This document shows positions 32,946 to 42,516 of a stretch of 64,000 bases of DNA, one piece after another; position 1 is the stretch's first letter, and each line of letters opens with the position of its first letter. This DNA is from Paenibacillus barcinonensis (GTDB lineage: Bacteria > Bacillota > Bacilli > Paenibacillales > Paenibacillaceae). Where the stretch lies: contig NZ_QJSW01000002.1 in NCBI RefSeq assembly GCF_003217495.1, forward strand, positions 358,296 through 422,295. Direction: 5' to 3'. The notes under the pieces are model-generated. The model made no database searches, was not told the DNA's origin, and was given only the letters and a program-made list of their open reading frames with translations. A program made the translations under genes and the position numbers.

Positions 32946-33695
32946 CTACTTTTCGGAGAAACGCGGTTCTTTATCCACAATATGCTTGTACTTCTTCTTT
33001 TCCTTGAACTTGCGACGCTGCTCTTGAATAAGCTTGAGCCACATGCGCCAGCCCCCTTCAACCTGAAGCACTCGTGTCATTAACCTCATGCCTGCGGTCA
33101 GGATTGCCAGCATGCGCATACGTAGCTTCAACTCCAATTCTGTTCGAAACTCCGGTTCATCCGCCCAGAAAGGATTCACTTCCAGTACTGGCGCCGTTCT
33201 GAATCGCATCTGATAGGTCAGGAAACCGATCATCATCGACTTCACACTCCACAGCATGCCTGTCAGCATCGCCGTGTAGGCAGCATCTCCCGTACCTATA
33301 GTTGTAGACCAGAGCAGCCTTGTAATGTGCACACGCTGAAGAGTTTGTTTAACCCACAGCTTCAAGGCCTCGGTTGCTCGCAGCATAACCTTGACATCTT
33401 TGGCCCAATTTTTCACTTTGCGTTTGTTCACTTGCTGACTCCCTAGCACTTCACCTCTCGAATGATTCATGGACTGCTCTGTTTTGAGCAGGAACCCCTC
33501 TTTCATATTTCGGAAAACAATGCTCGGAATCTCGTAATTGAAACGTACGATGCCATATAACAGCCGAATATTAATATTCGCATAGTCATCGCTCTTATGT
33601 TTGCGGAACACAACATGTACATGAACATTTGAGATGAGGACTGCGGCAATCAGCAGTGCGATGAACAAACCGATTCCTCCAAGCCAGATCCACAC
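32946..33695 (-). CDS. DUF2953 membrane protein (YtfI-like)
   Basis: 249 residues from a GTG at 33695 placed seven bases after GGAGGT; the longer frame upstream has no site. It starts with a membrane helix (MWIWLGGIGLFIALLIAAVLIS) followed by HVHVVFRKHKSDDYANINIRLLYGIVRFNYEIP, the DUF2953 hallmark. A central helical pair and a C-terminal basic tail (KFKEKKKYKHIVDKEPRF) follow. In Bacillus this gene (ytfI) is paired with ytfJ and both are sporulation-associated; here ytfJ is the next gene and is broken. Exact function unknown. Confidence 0.85.
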   Translation of the reverse strand: MWIWLGGIGLFIALLIAAVLISNVHVHVVFRKHKSDDYANINIRLLYGIVRFNYEIPSIVFRNMKEGFLLKTEQSMNHSRGEVLGSQQVNKRKVKNWAKDVKVMLRATEALKLWVKQTLQRVHITRLLWSTTIGTGDAAYTAMLTGMLWSVKSMMIGFLTYQMRFRTAPVLEVNPFWADEPEFRTELELKLRMRMLAILTAGMRLMTRVLQVEGGWRMWLKLIQEQRRKFKEKKKYKHIVDKEPRFSEK

Positions 33696-33835
33696 AGGCC
33701 TTACCTCCAAGCCCTCAATTCTTTTCATGTTTAGTATGGCATTCCTCATTGGAAAAAATTCACGATTCGTTTGAAAACTCCAACTTTTTCCTAGGCTCAC
33801 ATGCCCTTAACGGGGCATCCCCCGCTTGCAAGCAT

Positions 33836-33874
33836 ACAAAAAAGACGAAGCAGGACCAACCTGCACTTCGTCTT
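33836..33874 (-). terminator. Terminator of the scpA-scpB unit
   Basis: Stem AAGACGAAG/CTTCGTCTT with an inner CAGG/CCTG, followed on the minus strand by six T. Confidence 0.85.
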
Positions 33875-33907
33875 GGCAGTTCTTTTATTAATTAAATGTT
33901 ATATAAT

Positions 33908-34603
33908 CTACTTGGATGAATTCCACGGGTCCTCGTCTTCTGTATGTCCAGCAAAATCCTGCTCATTGGATGACCCTTCGTCTTCAAAATCAAACACACT
34001 CTGCACATCGTTCTCTGGAGCATCAGGCTGCTGCATATCCAGCTTGTTGAATAACAGCTGTGTTTCCTCCTCCAGATTTTCAGAGTCTTCAAAGAGGCCC
34101 GGTTCCGGGAGATCTTTAATCGAGGCAAGCCCGAAATAATCCAGGAATGACTTCGTCGTTCCATACAAAATAGGGCGTCCAATGGCTTCCGCTCTTCCTA
34201 CTTCGACAATTAAATCCTTGTTCACCAAAGTATGAATGGCTCGTTCCGATTTCACACCACGAATCTCTTCAATCTCTACCCGAGTGATCGGCTGACGATA
34301 AGCGACGATGGCGAGCGTCTCCAGAGCTGCCTGGGACAAAGAGCTACGTGCAGGGGAATACGCCAGCTTCTCAAAGTACGCCGCATGCTCTGGCAGTGTG
34401 CCAAGCTGCACCACTCCCGCAATCTTCATAATCTGCACACCGCGTCCGTGACGTGAAAACTCGCCTATCATCTCCTCGATTGCATCCGTAACCAGCTCTG
34501 CACGCTGATCGACGATCTCGGCAATTTGTTTGATACTCAGGCCCTCTTCTCCGGACAAAAACAGCAGGCCCTCAATAATCGACTTCAATTTCGGAAAATC
34601 CAT
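33908..34603 (-). CDS. scpB: Segregation and condensation protein B
   Basis: 231 residues from the ATG at 34603 inside the end of scpA (32-base overlap); the longer upstream frame duplicates scpA coding space. Two winged-helix domains are visible: FPKLKSIIEGLLFLSGEEGLSIKQIAEI, and ALETLAIVAYRQPITRVEIEEIRGVKSERAIHTLVNKDLI with the conserved A-Y-R-Q-P-I-T-R motif. GRPILYGTTKSFLDYFGL is the family's C-terminal box. An acidic tail (~50 residues) follows. ScpB binds ScpA and with SMC forms bacterial condensin for chromosome segregation. Confidence 0.95.
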   Translation of the reverse strand: MDFPKLKSIIEGLLFLSGEEGLSIKQIAEIVDQRAELVTDAIEEMIGEFSRHGRGVQIMKIAGVVQLGTLPEHAAYFEKLAYSPARSSLSQAALETLAIVAYRQPITRVEIEEIRGVKSERAIHTLVNKDLIVEVGRAEAIGRPILYGTTKSFLDYFGLASIKDLPEPGLFEDSENLEEETQLLFNKLDMQQPDAPENDVQSVFDFEDEGSSNEQDFAGHTEDEDPWNSSK

Positions 34604-35372
34604 GATTCTTTGCTTCCCCTCTCCACTCCATAACGATATCCTCAAACAATCGCTCCTGATAACACACAATCTGCTTCATCTTCATCAGCTCCAGCACTGC
34701 CAGAAACGTCACTACAATCTCATGCCGGTATATCTGGTCATCCATCAGCTTCGAAAATAACAGTCGTCCCCCAGGACCCACACGCTCCAAGGCACCGATG
34801 ACTTCTCTTATACGATCCTTGACCGATATTTCATCACGTTTGATCCGGGTGACTGTTGTACGCTTGTCAGCCTTGCGCAATGCCTTCTGGAAGGCCGCAA
34901 TGAGATCAGAAGTATGCAGACCCTGTACCGGGTTTAATTGCTCTTGTGCAGGCATGTAGGGCCGCAAATCCTCAGGTTCCTTGGAGAAAATAAGACTTCT
35001 CTCCCATTCCCGTTCATGGAGATGTCGTGCAATTCCTTTATACTTGCGATATTCAATCAGCCGTGCAATCAATTCAGCTCGTGGATCATAATCCTCATCT
35101 TCCATATAATCATAATCCTCGAAATCCTCGATAACCGGCGGTTTAGGCAGTAAAAGCTTGCTCTTGATAGACAACAGCGTAGCCGCCATCACCAGAAATT
35201 CGCTCGTAATATCCAGTTCCAGCTCCTGCATGGAGTGCAGATACGCCATGTATTGATCGGTAATATCGCTGATGGGAATATCCTGGATATCAATCTCAGC
35301 CTTATCAATCAGATGAAGCAGCAGATCCAAAGGCCCTTCAAAAGTCTCCAGTTTATATGTAACTACCGTCAC
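34572..35372 (-). CDS. scpA: Segregation and condensation protein A
   Basis: 266 residues, GTG at 35372 after GGGAGGA. YKLETFEGPLDLLLHLIDKAEIDIQDIPI is the kleisin N-terminus that binds the SMC neck, and TEF/SEFLVMAATLLSIKSKLLLP is the conserved helix. The C-terminal winged helix (VVTFLAVLELMKMKQIVCYQERLFEDIVM) contacts the SMC head. The middle is acidic (DFEDYDYMEDEDYDP). It lies 100 bases downstream of the riboflavin operon on the same strand, so read-through is possible. Confidence 0.95.
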   Translation of the reverse strand: MTVVTYKLETFEGPLDLLLHLIDKAEIDIQDIPISDITDQYMAYLHSMQELELDITSEFLVMAATLLSIKSKLLLPKPPVIEDFEDYDYMEDEDYDPRAELIARLIEYRKYKGIARHLHEREWERSLIFSKEPEDLRPYMPAQEQLNPVQGLHTSDLIAAFQKALRKADKRTTVTRIKRDEISVKDRIREVIGALERVGPGGRLLFSKLMDDQIYRHEIVVTFLAVLELMKMKQIVCYQERLFEDIVMEWRGEAKNHGFSEIEVDY

Positions 35373-35475
35373 TAGACGAATCCTCCCGCCAGAAAAATAC
35401 AAAACCCTGCCAGCCGTACGAAATCGATCTCTCGATATCGTCTGCGCAAAGCAGGGCACTACTATTAAATAAGCA

Positions 35476-35943
35476 CTATTTTAGCTGTTTCGTCAAGTTT
35501 GCCATTTCAATTGCAGCTGTAGCTGCATCCCAGCCCTTGTTGCCAGCCTTCGTTCCGGCACGCTCAATTGCCTGTTCAATGTTCTCTGTCGTCACCAGTC
35601 CAAAGATGGTCGGCACACCTGTTTTCAGGTTAATTGCCGCTACACCCTTCGCCATTTCATTGCAGACATAATCATAATGCGTAGTCGAGCCGCGAATGAC
35701 GGTTCCAAGTGTGATCACGGCATCATATTTTCCACTTTCAGCCATTTTCTGAGCAATCAGCGGGATTTCAAAAGCTCCGGGAACCCAGGCTACATCCACT
35801 TCGTTATCCTGTACACCATGACGTTTGAACGCATCCAGCGCCCCGCTGAGCAGCTTGCTTGTAATAAATTCATTAAAGCGTCCTACCACCACACCATATT
35901 TCAAGCCTTCTGATACTAAATGTCCTTCAAAATAATTAGGCAT
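35476..35943 (-). CDS. ribH: 6,7-dimethyl-8-ribityllumazine synthase
   Basis: 155 residues, ATG at 35943 after AGGAG. Conserved positions: [45 protein letters not shown] (with the active-site His in T-x-H-Y-D/F), and [24 protein letters not shown]. It condenses the pyrimidinedione with dihydroxybutanone phosphate and forms icosahedral shells. Last gene of the ribD-ribE-ribBA-ribH operon. Confidence 0.97.
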   Translation of the reverse strand: MPNYFEGHLVSEGLKYGVVVGRFNEFITSKLLSGALDAFKRHGVQDNEVDVAWVPGAFEIPLIAQKMAESGKYDAVITLGTVIRGSTTHYDYVCNEMAKGVAAINLKTGVPTIFGLVTTENIEQAIERAGTKAGNKGWDAATAAIEMANLTKQLK

Positions 35944-36086
35944 TCTCGTCATCTCCTGTCGATAGGTAAGTTATAGATTCTGCTGGAGCTTCTTAATACC
36001 AGCTTCAGTTCAGCTTCATTTCCATTATTTAATTAGTTCGTTTCCAGCATCTCACATCCATGGATTACACAGATGTTTAGATGAAG

Positions 36087-37328
36087 CTACTGTTCGTTCT
36101 GCTCGATATCATCAAACTTGAGCATATGTCCCAGCTTCGCTTGCTTTGTGTGCAAATAAGCCGTATTGTCTGCATTTTCCTTCATCTGAATCGGCACTCG
36201 CTCGACCACTTCCAGTCCGTAACCTTCCAGACCTTTGATCTTGCGCGGGTTGTTCGTTAACAAACGAATCTGGCGAACACCAAGGTCCTTGAGAATCTGC
36301 GCTCCGATACCATAATCGCGAAGATCAGCGGCAAATCCAAGCTTCTGATTGGCTTCCACCGTGTCGAGACCTTCCTCCTGCAGCTTGTATGCCTTGAGCT
36401 TGTTGATCAGACCAATACCTCGGCCTTCCTGTCTCATGTAGAGCAACACACCGTTTCCCTCTTCATGAATCTGTTTCAGCGCAGCATCAAACTGCGGACC
36501 GCAATCACAGCGATGAGAGTGGAATACATCTCCAGTCAGGCATTCCGAGTGAACACGAACGAGCACAGGCTTGGAGCCATCAATCTCTCCCTTGACCAGC
36601 GCGATATGCTCTTTATTGTCTACAGCATTGGTATAGGCCACCGCCTGGAATTCCCCGAAATCCGTTGGCATGCGAACAGACACCTCGCGCTGCACAAGCT
36701 GTTCCTTCTCATTCCGATAACGAATCATATCCTGAATGCTGATCAGTTTAAGATTATGCTTGCGTGCAATCTCCTGCAGATCAGGCAGTCTGGCCATAGT
36801 ACCATCTTCCTTGATCACTTCACAGATTACGCCTGCCGGATAAGATCCGCACATGATTGCAAGATCAACAGCTGCTTCTGTATGTCCGGCACGACGAAGC
36901 ACTCCTCCGTCCTTGGCAATCAGCGGAAACATGTGACCCGGCTTGCGAAAATCATTGCTTTTGGCATTCGGATCAATCAAACCTTTAACTGTGATGGAAC
37001 GCTCATGCGCCGAGATGCCAGTTGTTGTGTCTGTATGGTCCACCGAGACAGTAAAGGCTGTCCCGTGAAAATCCGTATTCTGTTGCACCATCGGCTTCAA
37101 ATTCAGCTCGTCTGCACGCTGCTGCGTAATCGGCACACATACCAGCCCTCTGCCTTCTGTAATCATGAAATTGATGACCTCCGGGGTTGCCTTTTCGGCC
37201 AGGGCGATAAAGTCTCCCTCATTCTCCCGATCTTCATCATCAACCACAATAACCGGCTTACCACGCATCAGATCATAAATCGCTTCTTCAATTGAATCCA
37301 GAACGGATGGTTCAGCTTGTTCTGACAT
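36087..37328 (-). CDS. ribBA: Bifunctional 3,4-dihydroxy-2-butanone-4-phosphate synthase / GTP cyclohydrolase II
   Basis: 413 residues, ATG after AGGAGGTG. The N-terminal half is RibB ([22 protein letters not shown]). The C-terminal half is RibA with zinc site C-L-T-G-D-V-F-x-S-x-[20 protein letters not shown] and [21 protein letters not shown]. It supplies both branches of riboflavin synthesis from GTP and ribulose 5-phosphate. Confidence 0.97.
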   Translation of the reverse strand: MSEQAEPSVLDSIEEAIYDLMRGKPVIVVDDEDRENEGDFIALAEKATPEVINFMITEGRGLVCVPITQQRADELNLKPMVQQNTDFHGTAFTVSVDHTDTTTGISAHERSITVKGLIDPNAKSNDFRKPGHMFPLIAKDGGVLRRAGHTEAAVDLAIMCGSYPAGVICEVIKEDGTMARLPDLQEIARKHNLKLISIQDMIRYRNEKEQLVQREVSVRMPTDFGEFQAVAYTNAVDNKEHIALVKGEIDGSKPVLVRVHSECLTGDVFHSHRCDCGPQFDAALKQIHEEGNGVLLYMRQEGRGIGLINKLKAYKLQEEGLDTVEANQKLGFAADLRDYGIGAQILKDLGVRQIRLLTNNPRKIKGLEGYGLEVVERVPIQMKENADNTAYLHTKQAKLGHMLKFDDIEQNEQ

Positions 37329-37391
37329 GGATGCACCTCCTGCTTCCAGTTTTATTTAATACCTGATTCTGTGAATCCTTGCTACCCCTAA

Positions 37392-38060
37392 TTATGCAAA
37401 GCCATGATTGGACAGAAACTCCTCACTGATGCTGCGCGGCTTGCCAGCACTCGGCTCTGCATGACCTTTACCGTACTGCAACAGATGATCTACATATTTC
37501 CCCAAAATATCACATTCAATGTTGACGGTATCCCCCGTCTTTTTTACATTCAGCACGGTTTCTCCGATCGTATGCGGGATAATCGAAACCGTAAACGAGC
37601 CTTGGCTCGTTTGAACCACTGTCAGACTTATGCCATCAACAGTAACAGATCCTTTCGGAATCAAATACTTGAACAGCTCTCCGTCATTCGGCTTGATCTC
37701 AAACACAACTGCATTCTGATCCCGCGAGATATTAGCAATTACACCTGTGCCATCCACATGACCTTGCACAATATGACCGCCAAAACGCCCGCCCGACAGC
37801 ATCGCTCGCTCCAGATTCACTCTGCTGCCGGATTGAAGCTGATTGAGATTGGTATGACGATACGTTTCAGGCATAACATCTGCCGTAAAGCCTCCGCTCT
37901 CGAGCGTCGTGGCTGTCAGACAAACTCCGTTCACCGCTACACTGTCCCCAATCTTCAGATCATGCATAACGACAGACGCGCTGATGTTCAGAACCAGGGC
38001 TTCGCCTTTACGGCCAATGCGCCGAATCTGACCCACTTCTTCCACCAAACCCGTAAACAT
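37392..38060 (-). CDS. ribE: Riboflavin synthase alpha subunit
   Basis: 222 residues in two homologous lumazine-binding halves. MFTGLVEEVGQI is the canonical start, VAVNGVCLTATTL and GGHIVQGHVDGTG are the first-half motifs, and GSVTVDGISLTV and VSIIPHTIGETVL the second. It dismutates two lumazines to riboflavin. The site GGGAGGC precedes the ATG; the gene lies between ribD and ribBA. Confidence 0.97.
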   Translation of the reverse strand: MFTGLVEEVGQIRRIGRKGEALVLNISASVVMHDLKIGDSVAVNGVCLTATTLESGGFTADVMPETYRHTNLNQLQSGSRVNLERAMLSGGRFGGHIVQGHVDGTGVIANISRDQNAVVFEIKPNDGELFKYLIPKGSVTVDGISLTVVQTSQGSFTVSIIPHTIGETVLNVKKTGDTVNIECDILGKYVDHLLQYGKGHAEPSAGKPRSISEEFLSNHGFA

Positions 38061-38152
38061 GCTGCCGCCTCCCCTAGTTTCAAAACGCTGTACACTTTTA
38101 ATCCTATTTCTTATAAGACCTTATCTCGTTCCACTCCGCCTTATTCTGCCTG

Positions 38153-39256
38153 TCACTCCGGCCAGACTGGAATGCCGCCAATGCTAATATTATCTCCAAC
38201 TTGCTCAATTTCCAGCTGATGCAGCTGAATTGCCTGACTCATTCGCTCCACACCTTCAAAACGGAAGCTGCCAGGGGTATCGTACCCACCCACTATTTTC
38301 GGAGCAATAAACATGAGCAGTCGATCCACCAAACGTGCTTCCAGCATTGCACCGTTTAATGTGCCGCCGCCTTCAAGCAATATCGAACCGATCTCACGTT
38401 CTCCCAGCTTGCTCAATCCATGTAACAGATCCACACGCGGTCCAGGACCACAGCGTATCACTTCAACACCGTATGCCTCAAGGCGCTCAGCCGCTTCCTG
38501 ACTGGCCTCATCTGTCGTAAGCACCCAGGTAGGTGCAAGGCCATCCTTCACCATTTTAGACCCCACAGGCAGACGCAGCTTGGAATCCACCACGATTCTT
38601 ACAGGACTGATGCCCTCTACCTGCAAACGCGTTGTCAGCTCAGGGTTATCGGCGATGACCGTATCCACGCCTACCATGATGCCCTGATGGCGATGACGAA
38701 GCGCATGTACAATTTCACGTGCAGGCTCGTTGGAGATCCATTTACTATCGCCACTGCGTGTTGCAATTTTCCCATCCAGTGTTGAAGCTGTTTTCAGCGT
38801 GACAAACGGCAGACCCGTCGTAATAAACTTGATAAATTTCTCATTCATGCGTCTTCCGCGTTCGCGCAAAACACCCACTTCAACCTCGATCCCTTGTTGA
38901 CGAAGCATACTGATGCCTGTACCGGATACCTGCGGATTCGGGTCCTCACAGCAGACAACAACTCGTTTGACCTTCTCATGAATCAATCGTTCACTGCACG
39001 GCGGTGTTTTGCCATAATGACTGCAAGGTTCAAGTGTTACATAAACGGTGCTGCCCTGCGCATCACTTCCAGCCATGTTAAGGGCGTGTACTTCTGCGTG
39101 ACCTGTCCCACGCTTGAGATGACTTCCCAAGCCAACAACCCGGCCATCTTTGACAACAACACAGCCAACAACTGGATTAATTCCAGTCTGTCCTTGTGCT
39201 CGCTCAGCCATATCCAGTGCTAATGCCATATAAAATTCATCATTGATCATTTCCAT
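38153..39256 (-). CDS. ribD: Riboflavin biosynthesis deaminase/reductase RibD
   Basis: 367 residues from the ATG at 39256 (GGGGTGG just upstream); the open frame extends further only across the riboswitch terminator. The deaminase domain has the zinc motif HAEVHALNMAG...TVYVTLEPCSHYGKTPPCSERLI. The reductase domain has FVTLKTASTLDGKIATRSGDSKWIS, GIMVGVDTVIADNPELTTR and SILLEGGGTLNGAML. First structural gene of the riboflavin operon, downstream of an FMN riboswitch. Confidence 0.95.
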   Translation of the reverse strand: MEMINDEFYMALALDMAERAQGQTGINPVVGCVVVKDGRVVGLGSHLKRGTGHAEVHALNMAGSDAQGSTVYVTLEPCSHYGKTPPCSERLIHEKVKRVVVCCEDPNPQVSGTGISMLRQQGIEVEVGVLRERGRRMNEKFIKFITTGLPFVTLKTASTLDGKIATRSGDSKWISNEPAREIVHALRHRHQGIMVGVDTVIADNPELTTRLQVEGISPVRIVVDSKLRLPVGSKMVKDGLAPTWVLTTDEASQEAAERLEAYGVEVIRCGPGPRVDLLHGLSKLGEREIGSILLEGGGTLNGAMLEARLVDRLLMFIAPKIVGGYDTPGSFRFEGVERMSQAIQLHQLEIEQVGDNISIGGIPVWPE

Positions 39257-39287
39257 ATCCGTCCACCCCGCGGTATATAATCTTGAA

Positions 39288-39326
39288 TTAAAAAATCCCC
39301 GCCGAACAATCCGTTCGAGTGGGGAT
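39288..39326 (-). terminator. Riboswitch-controlled terminator of the rib operon
   Basis: On the minus strand, ATCCCC...CGAAC/GTTCG...GGGGAT forms a strong stem followed by six T, 30-70 bases before ribD. Together with the FMN aptamer upstream it forms the expression platform, ending transcription when FMN is abundant. Confidence 0.85.
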
Positions 39327-39585
39327 GATGAGAGACTAATGTCATCTGCAAGAGTAAAAAGAATACACCATACCCGTACTTCACCCAAAATCACATTTCA
39401 GGCAAGTGAAAACAAACACATACCCTGATAAATACAATGTTCAGGTAAAGAGTTTCTTATAAAACGGTATGACGTACAGGAAGCTTCACTCAACTACGAA
39501 CCTTCCTTGCACAGCGTTGCGAGCTATTGTGAAACGGCTGTGCAGCATTACTCCTGCGGAGTGCAGCCTGTTAGGCATGCACACT

Positions 39586-39748
39586 CTCCTTCTCCCATCC
39601 AGACTATACTGTCGGTTCTGGAATTACACCAGATCAGCCATCTGCCACAGGCAGACAGGTCACGGACTTTGCAATGTTGAATACGTATGCTGTCTCAACA
39701 TGACATCACCGCCGGTAGGGAATTTCACCCTGCCCTGAAGGATTCGCT
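39586..39748 (-). promoter_or_regulatory. FMN riboswitch (RFN element)
   Basis: Read on the minus strand, the aptamer contains the conserved segments CAGGGTGAAATTCCC, ACCGGCGGTGATG, TGATCTGGTGTAATTCCAG, ACCGACAGTATAGTCTGG and ATGGGAGAAGGAG in the correct order. One variable arm is unusually long (39660-39700, with TGTTGAGACAGC and CAACA arms). It senses FMN and controls the downstream terminator and the riboflavin operon. The ~260 bases from here to the terminator hold no gene; they contain further hairpins (for example around 39500-39580). Confidence 0.95.
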
Positions 39749-39763
39749 ATCGTTATTAATTGG

Positions 39764-39792
39764 ATGTTAGCACTTTAGTGTCAAAAAATCAA
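39764..39792 (-). promoter_or_regulatory. Promoter of the riboflavin operon
   Basis: Minus strand: TTGATT (39792-39787), 17-base spacer ending TGC, TAACAT (39769-39764), an extended -10 promoter. The transcript would start ~15 bases before the riboswitch. Confidence 0.6.
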
Positions 39793-39899
39793 TTTATTTT
39801 TGTTTCTTTTTGTCACATACTAACTTTTAATAAGCATTTATGTAATCGAATCCTATTTCGCACGAGACACGAATTCTAATCCTACTCGAAAATAACCTT

Positions 39900-40175
39900 C
39901 TAAAGATGAGGAAAACACCATCTCGCCATATGCCTCAGCTCCTTAGCAGCACTGAACGGAATACGGTCCGGTGCTGGCTGTTCAGCAACAGGAGCCGGCA
40001 TATTCCTGGCTACTCTTCTAACCCAGCTCGTAGAGTCCATTCCGATGGCTGAACGCTGCCAGCGTGCATCGTGCCTTGGGCGAACCGTCAGAATAAGGTC
40101 TTCTTTGCCTGGCATATCTGGAAACACTCCCTCCAAATACTCGACAATGGTAAGATCGTTACTTATGTTCTTCAT
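39900..40175 (-). CDS. Hypothetical protein
   Basis: 91 residues from an ATG at 40175 with GGAG seven bases upstream. It opens with KNISNDLTIVEYLEGVFPDM and then becomes Arg/Pro-rich (RPRHDARWQRSAIG, PAPVAEQPAPDRIPFSAAKEL). No family recognised and no membrane segment. It lies between the riboflavin operon promoter and ppiB on the same strand. A real but poorly conserved small gene is likely; a chance frame cannot be excluded. Confidence 0.5.
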   Translation of the reverse strand: MKNISNDLTIVEYLEGVFPDMPGKEDLILTVRPRHDARWQRSAIGMDSTSWVRRVARNMPAPVAEQPAPDRIPFSAAKELRHMARWCFPHL

Positions 40176-40332
40176 TCCGGGACTCCATGCCATGTCATAA
40201 TACCCCACTATGGAGTGCCAATCACGATGTCTTCAGCTTAGAATAATTCAGATTTCATCGACTCGCCAGCTCCTTTAAGCTTATTTTGACAAGATCAAAC
40301 AAGACTTTCATTAAAAAAATCGAATACCTACA

Positions 40333-40372
40333 CAAAACCCCTGGGACTTCTGTAATAGAAGTTACCAGGGGT
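40333..40372 (-). terminator. Terminator of ppiB
   Basis: Stem CCCCTGG/CCAGGGG with inner ACTTC/GAAGT, followed on the minus strand by TTTTGTG. Confidence 0.8.
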
Positions 40373-40405
40373 TCAGTAGTTATATGTTTATGCTGTAGCC
40401 TGAGA

Positions 40406-40837
40406 TTAAACCTCTACAACCTCAACCGTTTCCATCTTGTCGCGGCCTTCAAATGCATCAACAAACTCCATACCTTTCGTTACTTTACCAAATACAGTAT
40501 GTTGTCCGTCCAGATGTGGCTGTGGTTGGTAGCAGATGTAGAACTGGCTTCCACCTGTGTTGCGTCCAGCATGTGCCATTGCAAGTGTTCCACGCTCGTG
40601 TTTGTTCGGGTTAATCTCACAGTTGATCGTGTAGCCAGGGCCGCCAGTACCGGTACCGCTAGGGCATCCGCCTTGAGCTACGAAGCCCGGAATAACACGG
40701 TGGAACACAAGACCGTTGTAGAAGCCGGAGTTTGCCAGCTTTTCAAAGTTCGCTACTGTATTTGGAGCTTCCTGATCAAACAGATCAATCAGAACTTCTC
40801 CGCCGTTTGCCAATTTAATTTTCGCTTGTTTCGCCAT
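40406..40837 (-). CDS. ppiB: Peptidyl-prolyl cis-trans isomerase (cyclophilin)
   Basis: 143 residues from the ATG after AAAGGAG. Cyclophilin motifs: [29 protein letters not shown] (catalytic Arg in F-H-R-V), [27 protein letters not shown]. No signal peptide, so cytosolic; it catalyses proline isomerisation in folding proteins. Length fits the bacterial PpiB family. Single gene with its own terminator. Confidence 0.95.
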   Translation of the reverse strand: MAKQAKIKLANGGEVLIDLFDQEAPNTVANFEKLANSGFYNGLVFHRVIPGFVAQGGCPSGTGTGGPGYTINCEINPNKHERGTLAMAHAGRNTGGSQFYICYQPQPHLDGQHTVFGKVTKGMEFVDAFEGRDKMETVEVVEV

Positions 40838-41033
40838 ATGTAAATGACTCCTTTCAATTTTGAGCAAAGTGAATTGTTGTGACGTAACACCAACCCTGAG
40901 GTCGAGAATTACAGCACTTTTCTTAGTTTACACCGAAAATAGATGAATCGCAAAACAAACAGCAATTTTTTTGGATTTTCCTGTACGAAGCACCAGATCA
41001 ATTCACATGCTCCAGACGTCCTTAATCCGCATG

Positions 41034-41071
41034 ACAAAAGGCGGAAAAGGGCTTGCCCCTCTCCCGCCTCT
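41034..41071 (-). terminator. Terminator of lysA
   Basis: AGGCGG/CCGCCT outer stem with AGGGGCAAGCCCTT inside, then TTTTG on the minus strand. Confidence 0.75.
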
Positions 41072-41081
41072 TATTAATGAA

Positions 41082-42413
41082 TCAACGAGTAACCGGCTGT
41101 TTGCCAATACGCGCTGGAACGAGGTCGTTCTGGATAATGTCCTGGTACGACTCGCGACGCACGACAACATCACCTTGACCGTCTTTGACAAACACAACAG
41201 CTGGACGACGAATCCGGTTGTAGTTGCTTGCCATTGAGTAGTTATATGCGCCTGTGCAGGCCACAGCCAGCAGGTCGCCGCTCTCCACTTTTGGCAGATC
41301 CAGATCCCAGATCAGCATATCACCGCTCTCGCAGCATTTGCCAGCTACAGAAACCGTTTCTGTAGCTGCTTCGTTTGCACGATTAGCCAGCACCGCTTCG
41401 TATTTGGACTCATACAGTGCAGGACGCGGGTTATCCGTCATACCACCGTCTACCGCAACATATTTACGCACACCAGGAATGTCTTTGCTTGTTCCAACCG
41501 TGTAAAGTGTTGTACCTGCTTCACCTACGATCGAGCGACCCGGTTCAACCCAGATTTCAGGCACTGCATAACCGATTTGAGCAAAATGATTTTTCACTGC
41601 ATCCGTAATGGCCTTCACGTACTGTGCCACTTCCAGCGGCGTGTCTCCGTCAATATAACGAATGCCGAACCCGCCACCAAGGTTTACAACCTTAAAAGCA
41701 ACGTTCAGGCGCTCATACACACTTGCTGCAAATTCAGCAACACGTTGAACCGCCATCTGGAAACCTTCCACCTCAAAGATTTGCGAACCGATGTGAGAAT
41801 GCACACCAAGCAATACAAGGTTTGGCTGATTAGAAGCCAGTTCAATCGCTTCAAAGGCTGTGCCGTTCCCAATATCAAAGCCGAACTTCGAGTCGGTTTG
41901 TCCTGTCGAGATATACTCATGCGTATGTGCTTCAACACCTGGCGTCACACGCAGAAGGATGTTCACTTTGCGATTTTTATCCGCTGCAACAGCTTGAAGC
42001 AGGTGCAACTCGTTAAAGTTATCTACTACGAAGCAACCGATCTCGGCATCCAGTGCCATTTCGATCTCTTCCAGCGTTTTGTTATTGCCATGGAAGTGAA
42101 TACGCTCGGCAGGGAATCCCGCCTGCAACGCTGTGAACAGCTCCCCGTCAGATACGACATCCAGGGAAAGACCTTCCTCAGCTGCAAGAGCACACATAGC
42201 CATGACACAGAATGCTTTACTCGCATACGCAACCTGGAAGCCCAGACCGGAAGCGCGGAATGCCTCCATGTATTCTCTGCAGCGCTCGCGAACCAATTGC
42301 TCGTCCACAACATAGAGCGGTGTGCCGAATTGTTCCTTCATATCTGTTACGTCTACTCCACCAATCTCCAGATGACCTTGCTCATTTATTCTACTTGTAC
42401 CGTGTAAATACAT
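41082..42413 (-). CDS. lysA: Diaminopimelate decarboxylase
   Basis: 443 residues. The ATG at 42413 has GAGG ten bases before it; the ATG three codons earlier touches the site. PLP-binding lysine in FQVAYASKAFCVMAM; LGVHSHIGSQIFEV, VVNLGGGFGIRY and VEPGRSIVGEAGTTLYTVG bind cofactor and substrate; CESGDMLIWDLDLP supplies the partner active-site Cys. It makes lysine from meso-diaminopimelate. It lies immediately after spoVAF, as in Bacillus, where lysA also follows the spoVA operon. Confidence 0.97.
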   Translation of the reverse strand: MYLHGTSRINEQGHLEIGGVDVTDMKEQFGTPLYVVDEQLVRERCREYMEAFRASGLGFQVAYASKAFCVMAMCALAAEEGLSLDVVSDGELFTALQAGFPAERIHFHGNNKTLEEIEMALDAEIGCFVVDNFNELHLLQAVAADKNRKVNILLRVTPGVEAHTHEYISTGQTDSKFGFDIGNGTAFEAIELASNQPNLVLLGVHSHIGSQIFEVEGFQMAVQRVAEFAASVYERLNVAFKVVNLGGGFGIRYIDGDTPLEVAQYVKAITDAVKNHFAQIGYAVPEIWVEPGRSIVGEAGTTLYTVGTSKDIPGVRKYVAVDGGMTDNPRPALYESKYEAVLANRANEAATETVSVAGKCCESGDMLIWDLDLPKVESGDLLAVACTGAYNYSMASNYNRIRRPAVVFVKDGQGDVVVRRESYQDIIQNDLVPARIGKQPVTR

Positions 42414-42516
42414 CGTCTGCATTCCTCACTTTTTATATACTGGAACATTTGCTATTCCAATGATTTTACACCAGTATACCAAATTAAGCTGGGAGATGAA
42501 TGGATTTTTCGGCACA

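Noticed and set aside
37404..38219. Long plus-strand frame opposite ribE
   Set aside because: Antisense shadow of a well-defined gene; His/Arg/Cys-rich low-plausibility protein.
39469..39738. Plus-strand frame of 89 codons over the rib leader
   Set aside because: It lies antisense to the FMN riboswitch and has no ribosome site; its sequence is explained by the aptamer.
42432..42460. TTGGAA-N17-TATAAA upstream of lysA as its promoter
   Set aside because: Transcription would begin inside the ribosome-binding site of lysA, leaving almost no leader, so I did not list it.
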